DNA from: Dictyobacter arantiisoli
GTDB lineage: Bacteria > Chloroflexota > Ktedonobacteria > Ktedonobacterales > Ktedonobacteraceae
NCBI RefSeq assembly: GCF_008326305.1
Contig: NZ_BIXY01000072.1
Coordinates: 1 to 37,313 of the forward strand
Direction: 5' to 3'
Length of the DNA: 37,313 nt
Both the position numbers and the translations under genes were made by a program. Of this stretch, positions 7,444 through 16,567 are shown one piece after another. The notes beneath the pieces were generated by a model. That model made no database searches. It had not been told where the DNA came from and worked only from the letters and a program-made list of their open reading frames with translations. The stretch's first letter is position 1; every line of letters begins with the position of its first letter.

Positions 7444-8814
7444 ATGGTACTGGCGCGTCTATTTCCCAGCCAGCCGCTCTTCTTTCTCTTCTCTACCCAT
7501 ATGTTCAATCAGGACCACCCCACGGTGAACCTGATGTTATTGGTGGCGGGCAGCGTCTGTGCATTCTTAGCTTCCTATGTGTTGTTATATGGCGTAGCTT
7601 TCGTGAGTCGCAAATACCATTTGATCCGACAAGCGGAGCCCGGTCGTACGCAGGATAAGGTTCCTCGTCTGGGTGGGGTGGCTATCTTTCTGGCCTTTGT
7701 GATCTCTTCCTTGATTTTTTATATCAATAATGGAGATTTACAAGCCAAAGAGAAAACGGTGTACTGGCTGTTTCTGGCTGCCGCAACCCTGATTGTGGCC
7801 GTGCATGCCTATGATGATGTACGACCCCTCAAACCATTACCCAAATTATTGGCGCAGACCATCGCTGTGATTATTATCATGGGTCCTTTCTTGAATGGGC
7901 AATTCAACGGGGTTCTCTTATTTGGTTTCAGTAATCCTTTTCAATCCTTCTCTTCCGGCTTCGTTCCGCATGGCACCATCGTCAATATCTTTATCCATAG
8001 TACCGCTATCCGCTGGCTGGCTATTCCGGCCGTGCTGTTTACATGGTTCTGGATGGTGGGGATGATGAATACAGTCAATTTGATCGATGGATTGGATGGT
8101 CTGGCGACCGGGGTGGTGGCAATTACGGCCATTTTTATCGCTAGTACCAGCTGGCTGCTCAATCAATATACGATAGCCGTCCTGGCCGGGATTTTTGCTG
8201 GAGCGGTCCTGGGATTTTTGCCTCATAACTGGAATCCAGCTCGTATGTTTATGGGGGATAGCGGTTCGCAGTTTCTGGGCCTGGCATTGGCTGTACTATC
8301 GATTATGGGGGGCGCAAAGATTGCCCTGGCCTTGATGGTGTTGGGTGTGCCGATTATGGATGTTGCGATTGTTATCATTAATCGCCTGCGTCGTGGACAA
8401 CATCCTCTCCACTATGATCGAACGCATCTTCACTATCGTCTGCAATCGACCGGCTTAAGTGCCCGGCAGATCTGTTATATCTTCTACGGCTTGACTATTC
8501 TCTTTGGCTGTCTGGCTATGAGTTTTGGACACTTCTTCAAGCTGATTGGTATCGCCCTGGTGATGGTGACAATGGCCGCTTTAATTACCTGGATCGACGC
8601 ACGCCAGCGCCGCCGGGGTCTGCCTATCAAGCTGGATAAGTCCGATGTGGGTGTAGCCGGAATTGCTGCTGAGCAGAATGAGCAATTCACAGAGACAGCA
8701 AAGACCGAGATCACCACTGAAACTACATTGCCTGACAAAAGTGTTTCTGCCCCTGATATCAGTAAAGAGATTGTTCATTCTACCCCCACTTCAGGCCAAC
8801 AATCCTCCTCGTGA
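7444..8814 (+). CDS. WecA/TagO-type polyprenyl-phosphate N-acetylhexosamine-1-phosphate transferase
   Basis: A polytopic membrane protein of 456 residues from the polyprenyl-phosphate sugar-phosphate transferase superfamily (MraY/WecA/TagO). The superfamily transfers a sugar-1-phosphate from a UDP-sugar to undecaprenyl phosphate and so starts a cell-envelope polymer. Visible motifs are PRLGGVAI at 74-81, DDVRPLKPLPK at 124-134, NTVNLIDGLDGLATG at 209-223, FMGDSGS at 269-275 and DRTHLHYRL, a variant of the DRxHxHHRL loop typical of WecA/TagO rather than MraY. About ten hydrophobic segments are present. The C-terminal 65 residues are hydrophilic and Thr/Ser-rich, longer than usual. I prefer ATG 7444 because GGGGGGA lies seven bases upstream; TTG 7438 is possible. 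Which polymer it primes cannot be told from here. Confidence 0.88.
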   Translation: MVLARLFPSQPLFFLFSTHMFNQDHPTVNLMLLVAGSVCAFLASYVLLYGVAFVSRKYHLIRQAEPGRTQDKVPRLGGVAIFLAFVISSLIFYINNGDLQAKEKTVYWLFLAAATLIVAVHAYDDVRPLKPLPKLLAQTIAVIIIMGPFLNGQFNGVLLFGFSNPFQSFSSGFVPHGTIVNIFIHSTAIRWLAIPAVLFTWFWMVGMMNTVNLIDGLDGLATGVVAITAIFIASTSWLLNQYTIAVLAGIFAGAVLGFLPHNWNPARMFMGDSGSQFLGLALAVLSIMGGAKIALALMVLGVPIMDVAIVIINRLRRGQHPLHYDRTHLHYRLQSTGLSARQICYIFYGLTILFGCLAMSFGHFFKLIGIALVMVTMAALITWIDARQRRRGLPIKLDKSDVGVAGIAAEQNEQFTETAKTEITTETTLPDKSVSAPDISKEIVHSTPTSGQQSSS

Positions 8815-8872
8815 TTCAGATATATGTACTATTGCTTTTAACAATTATACATATACAAAACTATCATGACTG

Positions 8873-8945
8873 GCATATTATATAGGGGGAAGGACGCATT
8901 TTTGAGGATTTGTAAAAAATGCGTCCTTCCCCCTATATAATATGC
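8873..8945. terminator. Perfect 31 bp hairpin
   Basis: Arm 8873-8903 is the exact reverse complement of 8915-8945, with an 11-base loop (8904-8914). The stem reads GCATATTATATAGGGGGAAG and onward. It follows the sugar-phosphate transferase gene and could act as a terminator, but no T-tract follows on either strand, so another role (RNA processing, palindromic element) is possible. Confidence 0.55.
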
Positions 8946-9033
8946 AGCATATAGCTCAGTTAAATTTTTTATTAAAACAGATTGTTGTGCTAATGCTACA
9001 AAAAGTGAAATATAAAATGTCTATTTATCCTAT

Positions 9034-9039
9034 TATAAT
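9034..9039 (+). promoter_or_regulatory. Candidate -10 box for the pseudokinase gene
   Basis: TATAAT in an AT-rich context, 138 bases before ATG 9177. I see no convincing -35 hexamer at 16-18 bp. Confidence 0.3.
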
Positions 9040-9176
9040 AGACAAGCAACCTTCTATATAGGTATGCTTTTAGTATGTCTGAGGAAGATCTGTAAACGTT
9101 GCAGATTGCGTTCCCATCGCTTTTTGTCTGGATCGTTATTTCTTATCTATCAGAATCGGTGCAGAGGAGTAAGCCT

Positions 9177-11879
9177 ATGCGTTGTCCTCGTTGCGGATTC
9201 AACGTTGCATCCTTGAGTAGTCAATGTCCACAATGTGGATACATTTACAATGTTTCTAGTTCTATGAAATCAATGCAACCTATCGCATCGACGAGATTAT
9301 CAAATGCTCCCGAGGTGGTTGAATGGTCGTTAATGCGAGGGGATACCCTGCGTGCTGGTCGTTATCGCTTGCTTGAAGAAGTGACATTGCCAAGAAATCA
9401 GCAATGGCAAGGTAGTGCCTGGTTGGCATTGGATAGCCAGGGAACGCGAAGCCGCGTTTTGCTCCATAAATTGGATTTTCTCATACGTATTCCTGACAAA
9501 GCGCCAAGGATGATTGAAGCTATGAGGAATCGTATGACTCCTTTATCCAGGCATTCCAGCGCTACAGTACTGCTGGATATCTTTCAAGAAAAAGAGATTT
9601 ACTACGTTGTTCAGCCATATCCTGCTGGCATCAGTCTCGCGCTTTTGATGCAAGAGCAAGGCGGAGCTCTGCCGGAAAAGGATGTCGCGGAGTATGGGCG
9701 AGAGTTGTGCGGCTTCCTGACCGCCCTGGCGCGCCAGCAACAGCCAATTGTGCATGGAGCAATTAGTGTTGATACGATCGTTATTTCTCCTGATCATCAT
9801 GCTTCACTAGAGTTCCTATCCCTTTTCCCACCCTTAAAAAATTCTCAGAGCGAGAGCGCCATATCCAGTTATGCTGCACCTGAACAGACGCGAGGAGGGG
9901 ATATACAGCCCTCTTCCGATCTTTATGCGTTAGCTGCTACTATGCACCATGCCGTGACTGGATTTGACCCTCGTGAACGTATGGTCTTCTTCTATCCACC
10001 CGCTCGTCGTCTGAATCCTCTGGTAAGTGTGGGGATGGAGACTATTCTGGCTCGTCAGTTGCGCTTTTCTATTTCCCAACGCTACGCACGTCCAGAGGAT
10101 ATGCAAACGGATCTGGATGCATTGATCGTTTCCTATCCTTCAGAAGAAATGATTGCGGCATCAAAGTCGGCTTCTCTAATGCAGAGTACTGGCGCTTTGC
10201 AAGTTCTTCCGCAGAAAAGCAAGCGAAACACGATCCTGGCTATCAGTGCCGTCAGTATTGTACTGGTCATTCTGCTGATCTTTTTGATCCCTTTCCTATC
10301 TAACCGCATGGTTACCATGCAGAGCGCGGATGCCACTGCGACCAGTGTTGCTCAGGCCAGTTTTTACCATAATGCCTTAGATAAGCAACTGGTAACAGAG
10401 CTGCAGAGCTATCAGCAAAAGGGTATTGGCCTCAGTGATGGTCGTCTGGTCTTTGATACATATACAGGACGTGTGGATGTATCCTTGAAAAAACAGGCGG
10501 CTACCGCACTCCAGTCAGGAAATATGAGTGCGGCCGTCGATTTTCTCAATCAAGCTGTCAACTCTGATCCTATTGATGGTGAGGCGCAGATTTACAATGA
10601 AGATTTGCATATTCTTCAGCACAATTCTCCTTATGTTACATTAGCTCTGGGTTTACCGGTGGCTAACAGCTCGCTCTATCTCGGTAATGTACGTGAGCAA
10701 TTGGAAGCAGTCTATCTGGCGCAGCATGAAGCCAACACCAATAATCTATTGCCAGGCGGGCTCAAGTTGCGCATCATCATTGCGAATTCTGGCTCAAGCA
10801 ATAGCAATGTGGCGACGGTTGCGCAATTTATCGCGAATCGTGTCTCCAATGCTGGAAATCTGGATCATTTGATTGGGGTCATTGGTTGGTATAATAGTAC
10901 CCAGACAGTAGATGCACGCGATATTATCAGTAGTGTTCATTTGCCAATTATTGCTCCTACCGCCTCCAGCGTAAAATTGAGCGGTTCCAGCCCATATTTT
11001 TTTCGCATCAGTCCCGCCGATGATCGGCAGGGTGATGTATTAGGTTCGCTACTGATTAATAATCTGAAGGCAAAGCACATTCTTGTCTTCAGAGATCCAA
11101 CCGACTCCTATAGTGTCTCATTATCCAACGCCTTTGCCAAACGCGTGCAGGCGCTGGGTGGTTCTATGGTGCAACAAATCTTTAGCGAGAATCAGACGAC
11201 CGTGGCGCAGTATCAACAGATCATTACCGATAATGCGAATAGTTCCACTCCGGCGGATGCTGTTTTCATGGCTGGTTTTAATGTGGATGGGGTGCGTCTG
11301 GCGCATGCTGCAGGCGAAGCAGCGCGTGCTATGCCCGATAGTGCATCCTTGCACAATCTCAAGGTTGTAGGTGGTGATGATTTTTATTCTGTCTTGTTGT
11401 TGGGGCAGGGTGGTAGCGCGGACGCATCATTGGCATTGAATTATCCTCAAGATATGCGTCGGCTCATTTTTACGACCTTTGCAGATGCGGGAGAGTGGCA
11501 ACAATTCAATATTCCACAATCTCATTGGCCGCAACTCTTCCAGGATTGGAAGTCGATCTATCAAGGCTCTGCCACAGGAACGAATGCTGCGACCCCGACT
11601 TATAAGGGCTTGATGATCTATGATGCCGTTGGTGTGGCTATCCATGGCGCGTCCTTAGTGCATGATGGCACCATTACCGGCGATCGATTGCAGTCCTCCC
11701 TGCTCAAGCTAGGGACCGGGAGTGTTGCCGCCTACCAGGGCATTAGTGGACAGATTCGTTTTGATGCCAGCACGCATAATCCCGTTGATAAAGCGCTGGT
11801 AATCTTAACGGTGGGGACGGATGCCAATAATACCAATAAGATTGTCATCCAACAAGTGCTGGGCACATTCCGTGTGTAG
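9177..11879 (+). CDS. Zinc ribbon - pseudokinase - transmembrane - solute-binding receptor-like protein
   Basis: A 900-residue fusion. Residues 1-22 form a zinc ribbon (C3, C6, C17, C20). Residues 60-320 resemble a Ser/Thr kinase fold: the late-lobe signature AAPEQTRGG with PSSDLYALAATMHHAVTG is clear. However, the glycine loop is absent, the catalytic HRD loop is HGAISVDT (193-200) with no Asp base, and no DFG follows, so it should not phosphorylate by the classical mechanism. Residues 351-375 are one transmembrane helix. Residues 441-475 look like one TPR-type repeat. Residues 484-895 resemble branched-chain amino-acid ABC binding proteins (Peripla_BP_6: IGVIGWYNSTQT, PIIAPTASS, YFFRISPADDRQG). 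Predicted topology puts the pseudokinase inside and the binding domain outside. I chose ATG 9177 because GAGGAG lies seven bases upstream; the frame extends further upstream, but a start there would put 26 unconvincing residues before the zinc ribbon. No ABC permease gene is adjacent, so sensing rather than import is my inference. Confidence 0.85.
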   Translation: MRCPRCGFNVASLSSQCPQCGYIYNVSSSMKSMQPIASTRLSNAPEVVEWSLMRGDTLRAGRYRLLEEVTLPRNQQWQGSAWLALDSQGTRSRVLLHKLDFLIRIPDKAPRMIEAMRNRMTPLSRHSSATVLLDIFQEKEIYYVVQPYPAGISLALLMQEQGGALPEKDVAEYGRELCGFLTALARQQQPIVHGAISVDTIVISPDHHASLEFLSLFPPLKNSQSESAISSYAAPEQTRGGDIQPSSDLYALAATMHHAVTGFDPRERMVFFYPPARRLNPLVSVGMETILARQLRFSISQRYARPEDMQTDLDALIVSYPSEEMIAASKSASLMQSTGALQVLPQKSKRNTILAISAVSIVLVILLIFLIPFLSNRMVTMQSADATATSVAQASFYHNALDKQLVTELQSYQQKGIGLSDGRLVFDTYTGRVDVSLKKQAATALQSGNMSAAVDFLNQAVNSDPIDGEAQIYNEDLHILQHNSPYVTLALGLPVANSSLYLGNVREQLEAVYLAQHEANTNNLLPGGLKLRIIIANSGSSNSNVATVAQFIANRVSNAGNLDHLIGVIGWYNSTQTVDARDIISSVHLPIIAPTASSVKLSGSSPYFFRISPADDRQGDVLGSLLINNLKAKHILVFRDPTDSYSVSLSNAFAKRVQALGGSMVQQIFSENQTTVAQYQQIITDNANSSTPADAVFMAGFNVDGVRLAHAAGEAARAMPDSASLHNLKVVGGDDFYSVLLLGQGGSADASLALNYPQDMRRLIFTTFADAGEWQQFNIPQSHWPQLFQDWKSIYQGSATGTNAATPTYKGLMIYDAVGVAIHGASLVHDGTITGDRLQSSLLKLGTGSVAAYQGISGQIRFDASTHNPVDKALVILTVGTDANNTNKIVIQQVLGTFRV

Positions 11880-11917
11880 CCTTTCATGAGTTTTCGTACC
11901 AATGGTGCTCAAACCAA

Positions 11918-11976
11918 TTTTTAGTGTGTATTGCTGTAAATATGCATAGCATATTTACAGCAATACACACTAAAAA
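11918..11976. terminator. Perfect 28 bp hairpin between convergent genes
   Basis: Arm 11918-11945 is the exact reverse complement of 11949-11976, with a 3-base loop. The outer five pairs are T on the left and A on the right. It lies between the converging pseudokinase gene and uvrA and probably serves as a two-way transcription barrier, although the T-run precedes rather than follows the stem on the + strand. Confidence 0.6.
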
Positions 11977-12042
11977 GGGCGCAGGCACCTGCCAGCGAGT
12001 AGTGATATCCCTCCGCTATCGAGCATCAGGTGTTTTGTTCTG

Positions 12043-15000
12043 TTAGTTCGGAACCGCCGAGAGGACCTGTTTGGACTTATGCTCGCTCTCTTCACGCAGC
12101 ATCCGTTGCAGGAAATGCCCCGTGTAAGAGATTGGATTGTCCGCAACCTCTTCTGGCGTGCCTTCGGCGATAATCCGACCGCCGCCATCGCCTCCTTCTG
12201 GTCCTAAATCGATCAACCAGTCCGCGCTCTTGATGACATCAAGATTATGCTCGATAACGACAATCGTATTGCCATTATCGACCAGGCGTTGTAATACGCT
12301 CAGCAGGCGATCCACATCCGCAAAGTGCAGGCCAGTAGTTGGCTCATCCAGGATATACATCGTGCGACCAGTGGCGCGTCGTGACAGTTCTGTCGCCAGT
12401 TTGACGCGTTGTGCTTCACCACCTGAGAGAGTAGTAGCTGGCTGCCCCAGACGCATATAGCCTAATCCGACATCGTACAATGTCTTCATCTTATTCTGGA
12501 TTGAGGGTACATTCGAGAAGAAGTCCAGGCTCTCCTCTACCGTCATATTCAACACATCCGCAATTGTTTTGCCCTTGTAATGAATCTCCAGAGCCTCACG
12601 GTTATAGCGTTTGCCCTGACAGATTTCACAGGGAACATAGACATCCGGCAAGAAGTTCATCTCGATCTTGACGATGCCCTCACCCTTACAGGCCTCGCAT
12701 CTACCACCTTTGACATTAAACGAGAAGCGGCCAGCCTGATAGCCTCGAATACGCGCTTCGGGCACCTGGGCGAACAACTCGCGGATAGCTGTAAAGGCAT
12801 TGGTATAGGTAGCGGGATTAGAGCGTGGAGTACGTCCAATCGGTGACTGATCAATGTCGATGACTTTATCCAGGTTCTCAAGCCCCTCAATGCTATCATG
12901 TTTGCCGGGTTTGTCGTGGGCGCGGAAGAAATGCTGTGACAGCTTCCGATACAGGATATCGGTGATCAGGGTACTCTTGCCCGAGCCTGAGACGCCAGTG
13001 ATGGCGACAAATTTGCCCAGAGGAATCTCTGCATCGATATTCTTTAAGTTATTTTCTTGTGCGCCCTTGATGGTCAGGAATTGTCCATTGCCTGGACGGC
13101 GCTTTTCTGGGACCTCAACGCTGCGCCGGTGGGCCAGATAGTCGCCGGTCATAGAGTTAGTATTGGCAACAAGTTCTGCATAAGTACCGGCGGCCACAAC
13201 GTGTCCACCATGCTCACCAGCACCGGGACCAATATCGATAATATAATCGGCGGCCCTCATGGTATCTTCATCGTGCTCTACCACGATCAGCGTATTGCCT
13301 AAATTGCGTAGGCGCTCAAGCGTATGGATCAGGCGTTCATTATCGCGTTGATGCAGTCCAATGCTGGGCTCATCCAGGATATAGAGTACACCCATCAGGC
13401 CAGAACCGATCTGAGTTGCCAGGCGGATACGCTGAGCCTCACCACCAGAAAGACTGGCGGCGGCACGGTCCAGCGTCAGATAATCGAGTCCAACATCAAG
13501 TAGGAACTGGATGCGGGCGCGAATCTCTTTGAGTACCTGACGAGCAATAAAGCGTTCCCGTGCGGTCAGTGCTGTCGTCAGGAGCGGCCCTTCCTCTGGA
13601 ATCGGAGTCAGGGGATCACCAAGCAGTGAACCATTGCCATTCACCTTTTTGCTTTTACTTTTCGCTACCACATGTGTAATGGGTGGTACGACCGTGCCTG
13701 AGCCTTCCTCAAGCTCATGGAAGAACTTCTGAGCCCGTGAAATGGGCAGTCTGGTGACCTGCACGATATTCCGTCCACCGATGGTCACCGCCAGTGCTTC
13801 GGGCTTTAAACGGGCCCCATGACAATCTGGACAGATGCGAGCCGACATATAGCTCTCAATATCCTCACGTACTCCCTCGCTCTCCGTCTGCTGATAGCGG
13901 CGCTTCAGGTTCGGGATAATCCCTTCAAAGTGGGTGCTATACGTGCGTGTATTGCCGTGCTGCGGTGTATAACGAATGCTCAAAGGCTCTTCAATTCCAT
14001 AGAGCAGTATTTTTTTGACCTCTGGACTCAGCGTCTTCCAGGGAAGATTGAGATCAAAATTGTACTGTTTGGCAAGCGCCTCCAGGGTTGCGGTATGCCA
14101 CTGGCTCCCATTGATCACCTTATTCCAGGGGGCTATTGCTCCCTGCAAGAGACTCAAATCCGCATTGGTAACGATCAGTTCGGGATCAATTTCTAATTGT
14201 GTGCCGAGGCCAGTGCAGGTCGGACACGCACCATGAGGACTATTGAAGCTGAAGGTACGCGGCGCGATTTCTGGCAGACTGATATTACAATAGACACAGG
14301 CAGCCGTCTCCGAAAAGAGGATTTCTTCTCCATCGATGATCGAGACCAGCACGATTCCATTGCCCAGTTTCAAGGTTGTTTCCAATGAATCTGAGACGCG
14401 TTGTCGGAAAGCCTGATCCACATCTTCATGAAGCATCTCAGGAATAGCGGGTTCTTTCACGCCATCATCGCTGGTATGTGCTTCCTCGGCTGCATTCACC
14501 TCATAGAGGGCGGGAGCCTCGGCAACCAGCCTGAGCGGCGCGCTACCATCATTATGTCCTGGCTCCTCAAGCGTCTGATGCTTCTGTTTGCGAATGACCA
14601 GGCGATCAACCACGACCTCAATCGTATGTTTCTTTTGTTTGTCGAGGTCGATCTCATCACTTAAATCGCGGATTTTGCCATCGACACGTACGCGCACATA
14701 GCCTGAGCGGCGCATATCCTCAAAGATATTTTTATATTCGCCCTTACGACCCTGTACCAGTGGGGCTAATAGCATCAGGCGTGAACCTTCTGGCAGACTG
14801 AGGACCGCATCCACAATCTGTTGTAAAGTCTGCTGACTTACTTCGCGCCCACAATTAGGACAATGCTGATGTCCGGTACGTGCATAGAGCAAACGCAGGT
14901 AGTCATAAATTTCAGTGACGGTTCCTACTGTTGAACGAGGATTATGTGTGGCCCCCTTTTGATCAATGGAGATAGCGGGAGAAAGGCCCTCGATGTGTTC

Positions 15001-15225
15001 TACATCGGGCTTATCCATTTTATCGAGAAACTGTCGTGCATATGCTGAGAGGGATTCAACATAGCGGCGCTGGCCTTCTGCGAAGATAGTGTCAAACGCC
15101 AGGCTACTCTTGCCTGAACCGGAAAGGCCGGTGATCACCACGAGCTTATCTCGTGGGATGGTCACGTCGATATTTTTAAGGTTGTGCTCACGGGCACCAC
15201 GGACCACGATTTTATCTTGGGGCAT
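12043..15225 (-). CDS. uvrA: Excinuclease ABC subunit A
   Basis: UvrA, the ATP-dependent damage-recognition subunit of nucleotide excision repair, which loads UvrB. Two ABC ATPase modules are present: Walker [10 protein letters not shown] at 33-41 and GVSGSGKST in the second half, and two LSGGEAQR signatures (592-599 and later). Zinc-type cysteines appear at CPNC 122-125, CVYC 310-313 and CPTC 334-337, ICPDCHG near 464-470, and CEAC/CEIC in the second half. At 1060 residues it is about 100 longer than typical UvrA (about 940-960). The extra length lies mainly at about 213-272 and 508-552, both low-complexity and hydrophilic. It stands alone and converges with the upstream receptor gene. The region 5' of it carries a housekeeping promoter and an SOS-box-like sequence. 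Confidence 0.97.
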   Translation of the reverse strand: MPQDKIVVRGAREHNLKNIDVTIPRDKLVVITGLSGSGKSSLAFDTIFAEGQRRYVESLSAYARQFLDKMDKPDVEHIEGLSPAISIDQKGATHNPRSTVGTVTEIYDYLRLLYARTGHQHCPNCGREVSQQTLQQIVDAVLSLPEGSRLMLLAPLVQGRKGEYKNIFEDMRRSGYVRVRVDGKIRDLSDEIDLDKQKKHTIEVVVDRLVIRKQKHQTLEEPGHNDGSAPLRLVAEAPALYEVNAAEEAHTSDDGVKEPAIPEMLHEDVDQAFRQRVSDSLETTLKLGNGIVLVSIIDGEEILFSETAACVYCNISLPEIAPRTFSFNSPHGACPTCTGLGTQLEIDPELIVTNADLSLLQGAIAPWNKVINGSQWHTATLEALAKQYNFDLNLPWKTLSPEVKKILLYGIEEPLSIRYTPQHGNTRTYSTHFEGIIPNLKRRYQQTESEGVREDIESYMSARICPDCHGARLKPEALAVTIGGRNIVQVTRLPISRAQKFFHELEEGSGTVVPPITHVVAKSKSKKVNGNGSLLGDPLTPIPEEGPLLTTALTARERFIARQVLKEIRARIQFLLDVGLDYLTLDRAAASLSGGEAQRIRLATQIGSGLMGVLYILDEPSIGLHQRDNERLIHTLERLRNLGNTLIVVEHDEDTMRAADYIIDIGPGAGEHGGHVVAAGTYAELVANTNSMTGDYLAHRRSVEVPEKRRPGNGQFLTIKGAQENNLKNIDAEIPLGKFVAITGVSGSGKSTLITDILYRKLSQHFFRAHDKPGKHDSIEGLENLDKVIDIDQSPIGRTPRSNPATYTNAFTAIRELFAQVPEARIRGYQAGRFSFNVKGGRCEACKGEGIVKIEMNFLPDVYVPCEICQGKRYNREALEIHYKGKTIADVLNMTVEESLDFFSNVPSIQNKMKTLYDVGLGYMRLGQPATTLSGGEAQRVKLATELSRRATGRTMYILDEPTTGLHFADVDRLLSVLQRLVDNGNTIVVIEHNLDVIKSADWLIDLGPEGGDGGGRIIAEGTPEEVADNPISYTGHFLQRMLREESEHKSKQVLSAVPN

Positions 15226-15257
15226 ACTCTCAATCCACCCGTACTAACTGCTAATTT

Positions 15258-15287
15258 TGTATAAATACAAAGGAAATACAAAGACAA
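15258..15287 (-). promoter_or_regulatory. Candidate uvrA promoter
   Basis: On the - strand TTGTCT (15287-15282), an 18 bp spacer and TATACA (15263-15258), about 33 bases before the uvrA start. Confidence 0.4.
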
Positions 15288-15365
15288 ACGCTGTCTCGAG
15301 CCACCAACTGGTCGCCAGGGTCTTGTTTTTTTGTTTGTGGGTATGGCTGGTATTGGGACGCGGTA

Positions 15366-15379
15366 CAAACAAACGTTCC
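15366..15379. promoter_or_regulatory. SOS-box-like (LexA) site upstream of uvrA
   Basis: CAAACAAACGTTCC agrees at 13 of 14 positions with the Bacillus-type LexA operator CGAACRNRYGTTYC. The related GAACN4GTTC form has been reported for LexA of Gram-positive bacteria and of Chloroflexi. uvrA is a classic SOS gene. The site is about 80 bp upstream of the promoter at 15258-15287; a weaker alternative - strand promoter (TTGACG, 18 bp, TAGGGT) lies directly upstream of it. Confidence 0.4.
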
Positions 15380-15505
15380 ATATACCCTACTACACTTGTT
15401 CTTATGACGTCAAGAGGTCATAGGTCAGATCATCAAGAGGTAGCCTGCTATTGCTCTCAGACGTAGCGATGGTTTGTGGAAAATGCCATATCTATATGCA
15501 TGTTA

Positions 15506-15535
15506 TTGACGTATGATCCTTATCTGCGGCACAAT
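15506..15535 (+). promoter_or_regulatory. Candidate promoter for the signal peptidase pair
   Basis: TTGACG at 15506-15511, an 18 bp spacer and CACAAT at 15530-15535. It reads toward the signal peptidase genes with a leader of about 230 bases. Confidence 0.35.
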
Positions 15536-15775
15536 CAGGGTAAGAAGTAGCGGCGCAAAATACGAGGGTGGATGGATTGCTGCAGTTTCTTTGTAACAGG
15601 AAGAGTTTGGGTCCGTATACATATACAGACATCGAATCTCAGTGGAAATTGGTAGTAGGAAGGTTCATCGGATAGATATAATGGAAAGGGATGGCCCGTG
15701 AGTCCTGTGCATCCTGGAGTTTCCTCTGGGTTTTCCTTTACATGATAGTGTTGAATGTATGCCGCGGTGACATAG

Positions 15776-16495
15776 GTGAATGGTTTGAAAGAAGAAAAAC
15801 GGAACGACAAGCAATATCGCCTCATCCGAGAGATTATCGAGACGATTATTTTGACTATCTTGATGTTTGTAGTGATCAATCTGGCGATTCAGAACTACGA
15901 CGTGGATGGTCCCAGTATGGAACCAAGTTTACATAATCAAGAGCGGATTGTGGTTGATAAAGTATCATACCATTTTCGCAGCCCCTCACGTGGTGATGTG
16001 ATTGTATTTGTCGCCCCACCAGATCCTGCGCTCGATTATGTCAAACGGATCATTGCGCTACCTGGCGATACCTTAACGATCAAAGGCACAACAGTTATCG
16101 TTGACAATGCGGTACTCAAAGAAACGTATGTGGCAGATGGGTATCAGGGGAATCCCTACCAACCGATCATCAATCAACGGGTACCGGCCAACGACTATTT
16201 TGTGATGGGTGATGATCGCAAGAACAGTTCAGATTCACGCGATTGGGGATTTGTCCCACGGCAAAATATCATTGGCCGTGCCACGCTAGTCTATTGGCCG
16301 TTAGGACTGTCCAATAGCGGGTTCTTGCCTGATGTTTCTTCGGTATTCGCAGATGTACACACAAAAGCGACAAAAGCGAACATCTCAGCGGCCCCTGTGC
16401 CATTGAAAGGTAGTACTTTTGACACAGATGGCATGGTATTGTTCGCTATGCCCGGGTTTTTCCTGGTATGCTCAAGGTGTCGTAAGCAGAGTTGA
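15776..16495 (+). CDS. lepB: Type I signal peptidase (first of a tandem pair)
   Basis: Signal peptidase I removes signal peptides from exported proteins at the outer face of the membrane. One N-terminal transmembrane helix (about 22-40) is followed by the catalytic Ser in DGPSMEPSLH (S47) and the general-base Lys in YVKRIIALPGD (K90). Box E is MGDDRKNSSDSRDWG, close to the usual GDNRxxSxDSRxWG. The catalytic domain ends near VYWPLG; a tail of about 45 residues with a hydrophobic stretch (MVLFAMPGFFLVC) follows. A stop lies directly before GTG 15776. TTG 15785, with AGGTG at 15774-15778, is an alternative start that would shorten the protein by three residues. It is paralogous to the next gene, 72 bases downstream, which suggests a local duplication. 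Confidence 0.9.
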   Translation: MNGLKEEKRNDKQYRLIREIIETIILTILMFVVINLAIQNYDVDGPSMEPSLHNQERIVVDKVSYHFRSPSRGDVIVFVAPPDPALDYVKRIIALPGDTLTIKGTTVIVDNAVLKETYVADGYQGNPYQPIINQRVPANDYFVMGDDRKNSSDSRDWGFVPRQNIIGRATLVYWPLGLSNSGFLPDVSSVFADVHTKATKANISAAPVPLKGSTFDTDGMVLFAMPGFFLVCSRCRKQS

Positions 16496-16567
16496 CACAC
16501 GTTGCTACTCAATGAGTGTTTTGTGAGTGTGGTTTTTAGCTGCCAGGACTAACATCAATGGGCCTGG

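Larger units (their letters stand above)
8815..9176. other. 362 bp intergenic stretch with hairpin and promoter
   Basis: AT-rich sequence between the sugar-phosphate transferase and the pseudokinase gene. It holds a perfect 31 bp hairpin (8873-8945) and a TATAAT element (9034-9039), each listed separately. I see no gene in it. Confidence 0.6.
15226..15775. other. 550 bp divergent intergenic region between uvrA and the first signal peptidase gene
   Basis: It holds a promoter for uvrA (15258-15287, - strand), an SOS-box-like sequence (15366-15379), two copies of TCAAGAGGT (15410-15418 and 15433-15441) and a + strand promoter (15506-15535). The last 230 bases before the signal peptidase start show no further gene or clear structure. 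Confidence 0.5.

Noticed and set aside
7368-7658. Open frame overlapping the start of the sugar-phosphate transferase gene
   Set aside because: It is out of frame with clear transmembrane coding sequence and has no supporting motif.
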